Assembly: GCA_947095585.1 (NCBI GenBank)
Contig: OX352761.1
Location: forward strand, 66,915,823 to 66,979,822
Reading direction: 5' to 3'
DNA: 64,000 nucleotides
Source: Nephrocerus scutellatus
Lineage: Eukaryota > Arthropoda > Insecta > Diptera > Pipunculidae
This document shows, one piece after another, positions 21,294 through 31,337 of the stretch. Both the position numbers and the translations under genes were made by a program. Positions within the stretch are counted from its first letter, which is position 1. Each line of letters begins with the position of its first letter. The notes below the pieces were generated by a model. It worked only from the letters and a program-made list of their open reading frames with translations. It was not told where the DNA came from and did no database searches.

Positions 21294-22806
21294 CCGAAAG
21301 TGCTCAGGCAACAGTCTGACTTCTTTTGGGTTCCAACAACCTTTCTGTTCCCGTTTTAATTTTATCTCTTAGTCTTTAGATTAATTGACATCGGTGTCTC
21401 AAAGACACCGAATAAATTTTTGCTGTTTGCCCAGCGTAGGGGTGGCTCCGAGTCGACCGGAAGTGCAAGAGTTTCGGCACATGACCGCCGTACGCTTGAC
21501 CGTCGACATTGCATTGCACCGGTTCCATCTGGAATTGCAGGTCATCTGGCGGACGCCTGCTGGATACCGGACCAATGATTCCTGTGCAATTATCATTTAT
21601 TGAAAGATTTCCTTTTAATGTGTCACCTCACGCCTGATATAGAAAACAAATTTCTTGCCACCATTTATCTTTCGTTCCTTGAACCGCTTAAGTGTTGCCC
21701 TGGAATAGCAGGCCTTTTGGCTTCGGCTGATTAACTGACCGGTCAAAACTCTTGGTGGTTCGATGTAACGAAAACTGGTGGGTCGCCTTTTCTTATTTTC
21801 CATTCCCCAGCATATTTGTAGTATAGTAGACTGAGAAATTCACCCAAGATAACGTTCGTTTAACTCTTGTACCGGAATAGCGAGACTGGTTCTCAGACCA
21901 CCGATTTGATCAGATTCTCTTGGAGGACCTGAGGGTTGCCTCGTTCCATTTCATTAGTTTCATCTGGAATTGCAGGATATCCGGCGGACGACTGCTGGAC
22001 ACCTGACCAATGATATTTTCGAATTGATTAGTTACAAGATTTTGACAGTACTGGGTTCATCCTACGCTGAGTTCCTTTTTTTTATTTCCCTTATTGATCT
22101 AATTTTTTTTGCTTACAAACCTGAGAGGTTTCTCTAAATATTCTTGGACTGCTTCCCGAGAAGTAGATCAGGGTTCGGTAGCAATTTAGGCTTCGAGAGA
22201 CGTCCGGGTTGTACACGATCGACAGTTAGTTGTCCCGAGTGAACGGGACAAACGGACGCTCGACGTGGTCTCGTTGAATCACAGAGTCTCAGCACCCCCC
22301 AAAAGGAGAGGAGGAGGAAATGGAGAGAAATGAACTATTAGTTCGCTTATTACTGACCTTATTGATACATTTTATTGTGCATTATTCCTTGAAAGTGGGA
22401 GGTATTGCATATGCTTTGTTTTACACAAAAAAAAAAAAAAAATTTTTTTTTGTTAATACACTATACCTCTAAATAGGTACGTACGAATATTCCTAAATCG
22501 CCACTATCGTTTATACTAAAACCGACTCTGTTTTATATATATATTTTGTTGCGTTACCCATCACTCAAGCTTAAGTATACAGGAGAGACCTAAATCGACG
22601 GGTTGAGTCTTCTTAGTGGAAATTAGTTATTCCGTTGGAAAGTAAAAAACCTTTCTATTTTTAACGATTTTTTTTGTTTGTTAGTTCAATATTCGAACTA
22701 CACCGAAGTTCGTCGTCTAAATCTGTTAAAGATTGGAGTATTTGTAACTCGTTGATTTCGTTGTACATTAAGCAGTATTTGATTCGAATTTGACCAACCC
22801 ATCCTT
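21294..22806 (+). other. Leader between primer site and gag
   Basis: About 1.5 kb without a convincing gene. It contains a diverged duplication: 55 bp at 21525-21580 ('catctggaattgcaggtcat...gaccaatgat') and again at 21960-22014. A-rich and T-rich runs occur near 22425-22450. It would carry packaging signals by analogy with other retroelements, but none can be pinpointed. Confidence 0.6.
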
Positions 22807-24435
22807 ATGGCGGTCCGACGAAGCTTTGACGCCCCCAAGAGGCCCAGTTTGCCCATGAAGTCGATTGCTTCCGAAACACAAGAGTGTCCGCTTTGCAAAA
22901 TCGTAATCGATGGTAGTGCAGAGAGCGTGGTCACCAGCTGCAATCATGTGTTTCACAAATATTGTTTGGCCGAAGTACTGAAAACCTCCGAAATCTGCCC
23001 GCAGTGTAACCAGCCCTGTTTATTAAATTCGTTGAGGCCTTACGTGCTTCGACCAAGCATTAGTGCGGTTGGTAGCTCTGGGGCAACCGATGATGCAAAT
23101 GTCCATAATACGCGTAACCGATCCAAAAGAAAACCGCCACTTCGACTTCCGTTAAACACGCAGAAGGGTCCGCATGTGGAGTTTCACTCGGCGGGTGAAA
23201 ATATGAGGCAACAGCCCGAAAACCCCGCAGCCACAGAAATTCGCGATCGATTTTCTTTGCCGGGCAACGCGCTTGACCAAAGTCGGAGAGACTCAAGCTT
23301 AGTGTCGAAAATCCAACGAGTGGTTAACGACACCATCGTTCAGATCCAAGGGTCAATGCTGCATCAAGTTTCGCAAAACATCTCGCAGCTTATAGAAACA
23401 AATGTCGAACGTTGTTTTGCCAGGCTAAACCTACAAGAGGGTGAATCTAGAGCTCCGTTAGCGCCAGCTAATACCCCAGAATTAGAAACTTTTGCATGGC
23501 CACAAGACATGCCACCTGAGCTCAGAGACCCAGATCCTCAGACCTTCCATTCAACTCGAGCCTCTCGATTAGACGTTAACACTGGCGTTAAGGTGGCAAA
23601 TATCATTTCAAGCTGGCACCTCCAATTTGAGGGATCGTCCGACGGGTTGACGGTAGATAATTTCATTTACCAAGTGCATTCATTAACTCAGCAGAGTCTG
23701 GAGGGAAACTTTGGCCTAATGTGCAGAAACGCCCACCTGTTGTTTAAAGGTAGAGCTAAAGAATGGTTCTGGAGGTTCCATCGATCACATCCGTTTTTTG
23801 TGTGGGAGGAGTTAGTTGACCATCTGCGTCAGCAGTATAAGGACAGTCGGTCGGATTACGACATCCGAGAGGCTATTAGATGCCGTAAACAGCGAGACAA
23901 GGAAAGTTTTGATGAATATTACGAATCCATTGTCAGGCTTACGGATAGGCTTGTACTGCCAATTGCTGAATTAGACCTAGTCGAGATTCTAATAAGAAAT
24001 CTCCGTTCAGACGTAAGACACGAGATCCTTTACTTAGATATCTCCTCCGTGTCCTTGCTGCGTAAAGTGGTTCAGAGACGTGAACGTTTTCTGAACGAAG
24101 TCTATCGAAATATGCAAACTGCCAGACCGGCCTACCCGCGCCGCCAGGTCGCCGAGTTGTTACCAACATTGAGCGAGGTCACTGATAGTTTCAAGGCTCC
24201 CTTGCCACAAGACCAGAGCAAGCCCATTAGCCTAGACCGCCGTGCGCCGGCAAAGTTAATTTGTTGGAATTGCGACGCCGAAGGTCACCGATTCGACGTG
24301 TGCATGGAGCCACGAAGTGTCTTCTGCTATGGATGCGGCGCCAAAAACACGTACAAGCAAACCTGCCAAAAATGCAATCGATCGGGAAACTTGACAAGGG
24401 GTGTGAGCAGGAACACCAGTTCACACCCACGTTAG
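22807..24435 (+). CDS. gag: Gag with N-terminal RING-H2 domain
   Basis: ATG at 22807 starts a 542-residue protein. Residues 27-67 have all eight RING-H2 ligands: C27-x2-C30, C45-x-H47, H50-x2-C53, C64-x2-C67, with Pro in the last CPQC pair, as in ubiquitin ligases. A low-complexity linker follows. The retrotransposon capsid domain lies at about 270-410 (LLFKGRAKEWFWRFH, ESFDEYYESIVRLTDRL), and zinc knuckles begin near 486 (CWNCDAEGHRFDVC canonical; CYGCGAKNTYKQTC with His replaced). Gag should assemble the particle and bind RNA. The RING suggests ubiquitin or protein-binding activity, which is inference. The frame is intact and overlaps pol by 175 nt. Confidence 0.93.
   Translation: MAVRRSFDAPKRPSLPMKSIASETQECPLCKIVIDGSAESVVTSCNHVFHKYCLAEVLKTSEICPQCNQPCLLNSLRPYVLRPSISAVGSSGATDDANVHNTRNRSKRKPPLRLPLNTQKGPHVEFHSAGENMRQQPENPAATEIRDRFSLPGNALDQSRRDSSLVSKIQRVVNDTIVQIQGSMLHQVSQNISQLIETNVERCFARLNLQEGESRAPLAPANTPELETFAWPQDMPPELRDPDPQTFHSTRASRLDVNTGVKVANIISSWHLQFEGSSDGLTVDNFIYQVHSLTQQSLEGNFGLMCRNAHLLFKGRAKEWFWRFHRSHPFFVWEELVDHLRQQYKDSRSDYDIREAIRCRKQRDKESFDEYYESIVRLTDRLVLPIAELDLVEILIRNLRSDVRHEILYLDISSVSLLRKVVQRRERFLNEVYRNMQTARPAYPRRQVAELLPTLSEVTDSFKAPLPQDQSKPISLDRRAPAKLICWNCDAEGHRFDVCMEPRSVFCYGCGAKNTYKQTCQKCNRSGNLTRGVSRNTSSHPR
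24384..24428 (+). promoter_or_regulatory. Predicted -1 ribosomal frameshift signal
   Basis: The heptamer GGGAAAC (24384-24390) is in the exact X XXY YYZ phase of the gag frame (tcG GGA AAC). Eight bases later the stem GGGTGTGA (24399-24406) pairs perfectly with TCACACCC (24421-24428) around a 14-nt loop. The pol frame is -1 relative to gag and open here, so the site would give Gag-Pol. GGGAAAC is a known retroviral slippery sequence. Confidence 0.85.
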
Positions 24436-27400
24436 ATCTTAGTAAAGCTAGTCCCCTCAACCCTGAAAGACCAATATCAGTGTCACCAAAGGCGATACTG
24501 GTTAAGGAACATACGACTCCCAACGTTTACTTCTCACCCGTAAGGACTGACGTCCCTTTGCACCCCATTATACCCTATCACCGTCGAGTCACTGAATATA
24601 ACATTGCTCGAGCGAAAATTTTCCATTCAGTGTCAAGCTTAGTAAAGACTAAACCTGACAGATCCTCCAAGCGGATGAGATGTTTTTGGAAAATGGTCAG
24701 GAAAAGCCGCCACTTGGTGATGAGCACGATTTTGACTAAGTCCAATGACGCCCGTCCGTATGCCACCGTGACATTGTTCAACGAGCAGGTATCCGGATTA
24801 CTAGACAGCGGTGCCTCAATTAGTTGTGTGGGTGGCTCGTTGGCGTTGCAGGTTTTAAATGGCGATACAAAGCTAAAGCGATTTAGTTCGCCCATCAGAA
24901 CAGCCGACGGAAACGCACAGCAGGTCTGTGGGGTTTTTGATTCAGATATTCAGTTTCAGGGTAAGGCAAAGCGTATCTCCTTGTACGTCATACCCTCATT
25001 GGCTCAGAATCTATATCTGGGTATTGATTTTTGGAGACTGTTCGCCATAGCCCCTGAGATTGTTTCCGAATTAACATTGTCGCATCCAAGTGATGATCAA
25101 TCGAATTCACACGATTTGACCCTATCCCAAATAAATAGGTTAGAGGCAGTCAAGCAATTATTCCCATCATATGAGAGAGAGGGCCTTGGGAAAACAGCAC
25201 TTCTGGAACACGTTATAGACACTAATAACTGCAAAGCTATAAAGCAACGCCATTACCCCGTTTCACCCGCGATAGAAAGGCAGATCTTTGATGAGTTGGA
25301 CCGCATGCTTAAGCTAGGAGTGATAGAAGAATCCCAAAGCCCCTGGAGCTCCCCAGTGGTGCTAGTCCGCAAGCCTGGCAAGGTTAGGTTATGCCTAGAC
25401 TCCCGGAAACTGAATGCCGTGACAGTTACGGATGCGTATCCGCTGCCACACATCCAGGGGATTTTGAGTAGGATTCCAAGGGCTGAATTTATTTCAAGCC
25501 TAGACCTTAAAGATGCCTTTTGGCAAATTCCGCTGGAGATGAACTCCAGGGGAAAGACAGCTTTTGCAGTTCCGAAGCGCCCTCTATATCAATTCAAAGT
25601 TATGCCATTCGGGTTGTGCAATGCCCCGCAAACAATGTGCCGCCTTATGGATAAGGTCATTCCTGTAGAATGTCACGGAAAAGTTTTTGTATATCTTGAT
25701 GACCTGTTGGTTATAACCGAAGACTTTGAAAGCCATCTGGATATTCTCCAAGAAGTCGCGAAACATCTAGAACGTGCGGGTCTGACGTTAAACGTTGGGA
25801 AAAGCAAGTTTTGTCTTAAGGAAGTCCGTTACCTCGGGCACATTATTGGTAACGGTGGGTTGAGAACTGATCCCGAAAAAGTCCAGGCAATCTTAGACTA
25901 TCCCGTCCCCAGTACTGTACGCCAACTTCGTCGGTTCCTTGGCATGGCAGGGTGGTATAGGAAGTTTATAGCCAATTTCGCTTCGACTTGTGTGCCGCTA
26001 ATGGATCTTTTAAGAAAAACGAAAAGCTTACAATGGACCAATGACGCGCAAGTGGCTTTTGAAGCATTGAAAGTTAAACTTACCTCTTCACCTGTGTTGT
26101 ATGCACCCAACTTCTCGAAACCGTTCATGGTCCAATGCGACGCTTCCCAGTCGGGAGTTGGTAGCGTTCTTGTCCAAACTCTTGACGATGGGTCGGAGGT
26201 GCCGATAGCGTACTGGTCAAAAAAGCTCAACAAGGCACAACGCAATTATAGCGTCACAGAACAGGAATGCCTTGCGGCTGTACTTAGTATAAAACATTTT
26301 CGGCCTTTTATCGAGGGCCTCAACTTTACGGTGATAACAGATCACGCATCGCTACAATGGCTCATGCGGCAGACTGATCTGAGTGGGAGACTTGGTAGAT
26401 GGGCGCTGAAACTTCAAGGTTTCAAATTTTCTATTCGGCACCGAAAAGGGTCGGAAAACAAAGTTCCGGATGCGCTATCCAGGGTCCATGAGCATGAAGT
26501 GGCCGCCTTCGAGATTATATCTCCAGATATCGATCTGTCTTCGTCAGAGTTCTCTTCAGCGGAATATGAGAAATTAAAACAACAGGTCATAGAGAATGAT
26601 GACAGGTTGCCAGACTTGACAGTGATAGATCGGTATTTGTATAAACGCAATGAGTTTTATAGTGGTGACGAATTGCAAGAGCAGTCCGCGTGGAAGCTTT
26701 GGGTTCCCAAAGGCCTCACTAAGCAAGTAATCGAAAGGGCACATGATTCTCTGACTGCCGCTCACGGTGGCATAAACAAAACTTTTCAAAGAATTAAAAA
26801 GAATTTCTTTTGGCCACGAATGTTTGCTGAAGTTCGTGATCATGTCTTAGCTTGTGCAGTTTGCAAAACCACAAAACACCCAAATGTGTCACTTAAACCA
26901 CCCATGGGTAGACAGAACGTATCATTACGCCCCTTTCAACGTCTGTACATGGACCTGATTGGACCTTTCCCCAGATCCAAGTCTGGATACATTGGACTAT
27001 TGATCATCCTGGATCACTTTACTAAATTTCATTTTTTACTCCCACTAAAAAAGTTTGTCGCCAAGCCCATCATTGATCATTTGAACAATCACATTTTTCC
27101 GACCTTTGGCGTACCCGAAACCATTGTCACAGACAACGGTGTCCAATTTAAAAGCGTTGCTTTTAACCAACTCTTGACCTCCTACGGTGTTGAACATACC
27201 TACACCGCCCTTTATTCACCACAAGCGAATGCGTCTGAGCGAGTGAATAGGTCTCTGATCGCTGCCATACGGATTTTTGTAAGAGATGACCAATCGTGTT
27301 GGGATGAGAATCTCGGACATATCAGCTGCTCACTGCGGAACTCTGTACATACTTCAACTGGATTCTCACCATATTTTTTAACCTTTGGAATGAATATGAT

Positions 27401-27767
27401 TACCCATGGCGAGAACTACGAACTTCTGCGCAAGTTAGGGATATTGGAACCTCCAGATACCCTTATTCCTCGGGAGGACCGGCTTGCCCAAATTCGTATT
27501 AAAGCGAAGAAAAACATCACCAGTGCATATGAGGTAAATAAACGCGTCTACAACACTCGGAAGAGACAAACAGACTTTCAGATGGGGCAGGAAGTATACC
27601 GCCGAAACTTCGCGCAGAGTAATTGGAAAAGGGGGTTCAACGCGAAACTAGCGCCAACATTTGTGAAAGCTCGTGTCAGAAAGAAACTTGGCAGTTGCTA
27701 CTATGTTCTAGAGGACCTTCAAGGCAAAACGCTAGGCACCTTCCACGCGAAAGACATGAGGCAGTAA
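24387..27767 (+). CDS. pol: Pol polyprotein (protease, RT, RNase H, integrase)
   Basis: The frame is open from 24261 and is probably entered by -1 frameshift at 24384-24390. Counting from 24261: protease with LLDSGAS near residue 180; RT with RLCLDSRKLNAVT, FQFKVMPFGLCNAP-type block and catalytic VYLDDLL near 475-480; RNase H with QCDASQSGVGSVL near 625 and TDHASLQWL; integrase with HHCC zinc finger (HDSLTAAHGGI...CAVCKTTK) near 825-870, then YMDLIG, VTDNGVQF and PQANASERVNR as the DDE catalytic core. No chromodomain is evident. No stop or frameshift interrupts the 1168-codon frame, so this copy may be competent. It uses host tRNA-Lys for priming. Confidence 0.94.
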   Translation, partial: KLDKGCEQEHQFTPTLDLSKASPLNPERPISVSPKAILVKEHTTPNVYFSPVRTDVPLHPIIPYHRRVTEYNIARAKIFHSVSSLVKTKPDRSSKRMRCFWKMVRKSRHLVMSTILTKSNDARPYATVTLFNEQVSGLLDSGASISCVGGSLALQVLNGDTKLKRFSSPIRTADGNAQQVCGVFDSDIQFQGKAKRISLYVIPSLAQNLYLGIDFWRLFAIAPEIVSELTLSHPSDDQSNSHDLTLSQINRLEAVKQLFPSYEREGLGKTALLEHVIDTNNCKAIKQRHYPVSPAIERQIFDELDRMLKLGVIEESQSPWSSPVVLVRKPGKVRLCLDSRKLNAVTVTDAYPLPHIQGILSRIPRAEFISSLDLKDAFWQIPLEMNSRGKTAFAVPKRPLYQFKVMPFGLCNAPQTMCRLMDKVIPVECHGKVFVYLDDLLVITEDFESHLDILQEVAKHLERAGLTLNVGKSKFCLKEVRYLGHIIGNGGLRTDPEKVQAILDYPVPSTVRQLRRFLGMAGWYRKFIANFASTCVPLMDLLRKTKSLQWTNDAQVAFEALKVKLTSSPVLYAPNFSKPFMVQCDASQSGVGSVLVQTLDDGSEVPIAYWSKKLNKAQRNYSVTEQECLAAVLSIKHFRPFIEGLNFTVITDHASLQWLMRQTDLSGRLGRWALKLQGFKFSIRHRKGSENKVPDALSRVHEHEVAAFEIISPDIDLSSSEFSSAEYEKLKQQVIENDDRLPDLTVIDRYLYKRNEFYSGDELQEQSAWKLWVPKGLTKQVIERAHDSLTAAHGGINKTFQRIKKNFFWPRMFAEVRDHVLACAVCKTTKHPNVSLKPPMGRQNVSLRPFQRLYMDLIGPFPRSKSGYIGLLIILDHFTKFHFLLPLKKFVAKPIIDHLNNHIFPTFGVPETIVTDNGVQFKSVAFNQLLTSYGVEHTYTALYSPQANASERVNRSLIAAIRIFVRDDQSCWDENLGHISCSLRNSVHTSTGFSPYFLTFGMNMITHGENYELLRKLGILEPPDTLIPREDRLAQIRIKAKKNITSAYEVNKRVYNTRKRQTDFQMGQEVYRRNFAQSNWKRGFNAKLAPTFVKARVRKKLGSCYYVLEDLQGKTLGTFHAKDMRQ

Positions 27768-27842
27768 TAAATTGTCTGTTGATTTGTCGCCTTTTTCCAG
27801 CCTTTTCAGTGTCTTGGGTGCAAAACCCCGTAAAGTCTGTTT
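27768..27842 (+). other. Short 3' untranslated segment before 3' LTR
   Basis: Only 75 bp separate the pol stop from the LTR. There is no env. The bases immediately before the LTR ('gtaaagtctgttt') are not polypurine, which is unusual because plus-strand priming needs a polypurine tract there. Confidence 0.7.
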
Positions 27843-30800
27843 TGTAGAGGCGAGTTTGGCGAGTTTTGACACCCTATAGCGTGCCTATACAAAAAATAGA
27901 AAAATAATATTAACTCTAAATACGGCAGCTGCATCGCGAAAAAAAAAATTAGTCGGTTGCCATAACCAGCATTTAGGTACCAAGCCGATTACAGCATGTA
28001 TATGTTGACAGCAATTCAATAATATACCGTTTGTTAGCAAAAATTCCAGCGCTGGAATTTTTGCTTAAAAGAACATGCGAATGTAACAATGTAATGATGT
28101 ACCGCTGGTTAGCAAAAATTCCAACGCTGGAATTTTTTCCGTAATAACATACGATGTTTAAAGCGTAGATCTAACCAAAAAAATTCCCTTCACATATGAA
28201 CTGAGAGGTATACCGTTCCACAAAAAAAAATTTTTTTTGTTGGTTTTCAAGTAACATCAAACCCGGAGTGCGAACGCGTGGAAGCTGATGAAATTCCTAT
28301 GGAAAGAGAGAATAATCGTGAGGTGATATAGGTAATAGGCTGAGAACGTAGTGATGGGAAAATATACACTACCAACAGCACATAAACAGCAACGAATGGA
28401 ATTACAAGGGCGTTTTTGATTCCTGAGAGAGAGGAATTTTGGGCTTTAATTAGAGCAACGCGACGAAAAAAGAGGCAGTCAGCCTATAGGATTTGAAGAA
28501 GTTGGTCGTTGAGCTCGGGGAGAATAATTTTTTTACTGTTGGTAGTAGAAGCCTAAAGGAATGTGAATCTCGGAATCATTGTGGCATAAAGTGAAAAAAA
28601 CCACTTAATTAATTTCTTCTGCGCGAAAGTTTTTTTTTTGGGGCCTCGGAATTGCTACCCTTTTAAATTGTGGAAAAAAAATTTCGGAAAAAGAAAAGTC
28701 GAGAAACTTCGCGACGCTTGGGCTGTTTAAGATCCTGCGCAGAGCAAGAGTGCCGCTATACCTATTCGCCATTGCGTGATTGTGATTTCCTTTGTTCAGT
28801 CCATTGTGCAATTTCGGAAAAAGAAAAGTCGAGAACCTTCGCGACGCTTGGGCTGTTTAAGATCCTGCGCAGAGCAGAAGTGCCGCTATACCTATTCGCC
28901 ATTGCGTGATTGTGATTTCTTTTGTTCAGTCCATTGTGCAATTTCGAAAAAAGAAAAGTCGAGAAACTTCGCGACGCTTGGGCTGTTTAAGATCCTGCGC
29001 AGAGCAAGAGTGCCGCTATACCTATTCGCCATTGCGTGATTGTGATTTCTTTTGTTCAGTCCATTGTGCAATTTCGAAAAAAGAAAAGTCGAGAAACTTC
29101 GCGACGCTTGGGCTGTTTAAGATCCTGCGCAGAGCAAGAGTGCCGCTATACCTATTCGCCATTGCGTGATTGTGATTTCCTTTGTTCAGTCCATTGTGCA
29201 ATTTCGGAAAAAGAAAAGTCGAGAACCTTCGCGACGCTTGGGCTGTTTAAGATCCTGCGCAGAGCAGAAGTGCCGCTATACCTATTCGCCATTGCGTGAT
29301 TGTGTTTTCTTTTGTTCAGTCCATTGTGCAATTTCGGAAAAGAAAAGTCGAGAAACTTCGCGACGCTTGGACTGTTTGAGATCCTGCGCAGAGCAGAAGT
29401 GCCGTTATACCCATTCGTCATTGCGTGACCGTTCTGGAATCATTTATTTGCCTGTGAGCGTTGCTTGCCTGAATACTCATATATCGAACCAGTGGACGTA
29501 CGACAGGCTATATAAAGTATCGGCCGAACTAAAGTTTGCCGTATGGCGCAGCTGCAAATTTTTAGGATGTTGCCAAGCGAAAACTTGTGTTTAAAAGGGG
29601 AAGCGGATCATGCCATCACCACGATGCCTCGATGCACATGCGTAATCATTACTTGTGCGTGACCGGTGGCCAAACGAGTTATGGTTTGGAGTATTCACAC
29701 TTGACAGTTCTCCAACGTTTTTTTTCTTGATGGATCCGGAATAACGACGTATCGGATGTATAAGCTTATCTAGAGACTTTCAAGGAGCTTCATAATTTTG
29801 CAACCGTTAAATTTTTTTTTCTATAAATAATTTGAAGGTAGAATAAGTCGGAAAATTTTTTTTGTCTTCTCTTTTCGCTTTTATATAAGTAAGTTAAACA
29901 GAAACAGAAACAGAAATCGGATCTTGCTTTCATTTCCTCGTTTAAATAAGTTAATAGTACTAGAAATCGGATTGTTCTCTTTTATAAATAAGATGATCAC
30001 GTAATTATCGTGAGTTATATATATACCTAAGAAAGGAAGAAAACGTTAATTTATTTATTCATTCTTTTGCTTTGAATTTTTTTTTAACTTTGAATATTTT
30101 ATTATTTTTCCTGCTCGCTCCGAATAAGTAAACCTTAGCCAATAAAGGAGGTAATTGTTGGTGGCATGGGCCTGCAACAGTGCAATAACTCGTGCGAATT
30201 TTCAACTATTGTCTCGTTACAGCTACGTCAACTTCGTCAGCGCTGCCGGGGATCACGTACTGAAATACACCGTAAGTAAAAAAAACAAAAAAAAAATAAA
30301 AGTTAAATTTTGTGAGTACTTACCGTCCTTTAAAAATGTTTATCTTGAATAAATTTTGTGTGGTAGGATCGCTTACCCCTACCACCTACTAACAGAGAAA
30401 AGGAAAAACAATAATAATATTATTTGTTGTTGCATATATATAGTTATCTTATTTGTTAATAACTATCTATAGTTTTTATTGTATATACTACCTCCTTATA
30501 ACTACCTAAGGATCAATTAACCTCTCAGAAGAGCGGTTTTTTTTTTTGTTGTTGCATACATTAATCTAGATTTAAAATTTTAATTTTTTTGGATCCTAGA
30601 TAACTTTTGTGTTAACTTAGAGAAGTGCTACCAGAATAGCACCTTGAATTTTTTTTGTATTAATAAAGGAAGTATTTTGTACCAATTTAACATGGAACTA
30701 ATGAGTTATTATTAAGGCCATTTCATCTCTCTCCATTTTGCTCCTCAAGGGAAATCGGCGTCAAATGCTGCTGTGATGAGGTCCCCTGGTTTGTTTGTTC

Positions 30801-31333
30801 AATTTTTTTTTCCTTCTTTTTCCTTTACCCTTCGGAATTCCCTTCGGTGGGAAATCCCTTTTGTCGTTTCCTCAATAGTGCACGCGATAATTTTTGTGTA
30901 ATGGACATAAGTTGGGTGTGACTGGCAAGGACCCCCCCCATATCCCGACGAGCAGAGCTTGAGCATCGCTTGGCGTGCACACCGCCTGGATTCACACCGA
31001 CCAAAAATCGGAAGCGTTACGTCACGATAGGGCTACACAGCGAGCATGTGCAAAGTGGCATAATCTCGCTTAGTAGCCGTATACCGCACTGTTGTAGTTG
31101 TTTTTTTTTGTTGGTCGTGCTTATGCCTTTAGTTTAATTCGTACAACAATAAGATGACCCAAAAGACACGTTGAAAAGGTCAGTAAAGGTATTCATCGCA
31201 ACCAATGTTACACAGACTTTCACACCCGCGGTTACTTGTTTCGCTTTCGCAACCATAACAATAACAGGTCACCAGTTATTATTATTATTATAATATTATT
31301 GTTAATATTATTAATAGTATGAGAAATATTACA
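27843..31333 (+). repeat. 3' LTR (3491 bp)
   Basis: Direct copy of 17776-21270 shifted by 10067 bp, with the same palindromes (28037, 28112), 130-bp array (28677-29432) and TATA box (29509-29517). It differs by a 5-bp deletion near 29633 and one extra T near 30541. It ends ATATTACA before the AAGC duplication. Confidence 0.94.
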
Positions 31334-31337
31334 AAGC

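Larger units (their letters stand above)
17776..31333 (+). mobile_element. Intact-looking 13.6-kb Ty3/gypsy element with RING-H2 Gag
   Basis: Two direct LTRs (17776-21270 and 27843-31333) begin TG and end CA and are flanked by the 4-bp duplication AAGC (17772-17775, 31334-31337). The internal part holds a tRNA-Lys primer site, a 1.5-kb leader, a 542-codon gag and a 1168-codon pol in the -1 frame with PR-RT-RNase H-IN, which is the Ty3/gypsy order. No env is present. Both long frames are uninterrupted, and the LTRs differ by only a 5-bp and a 1-bp indel, so the insertion is recent. The LTRs are unusually long for this superfamily. Confidence 0.95.
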
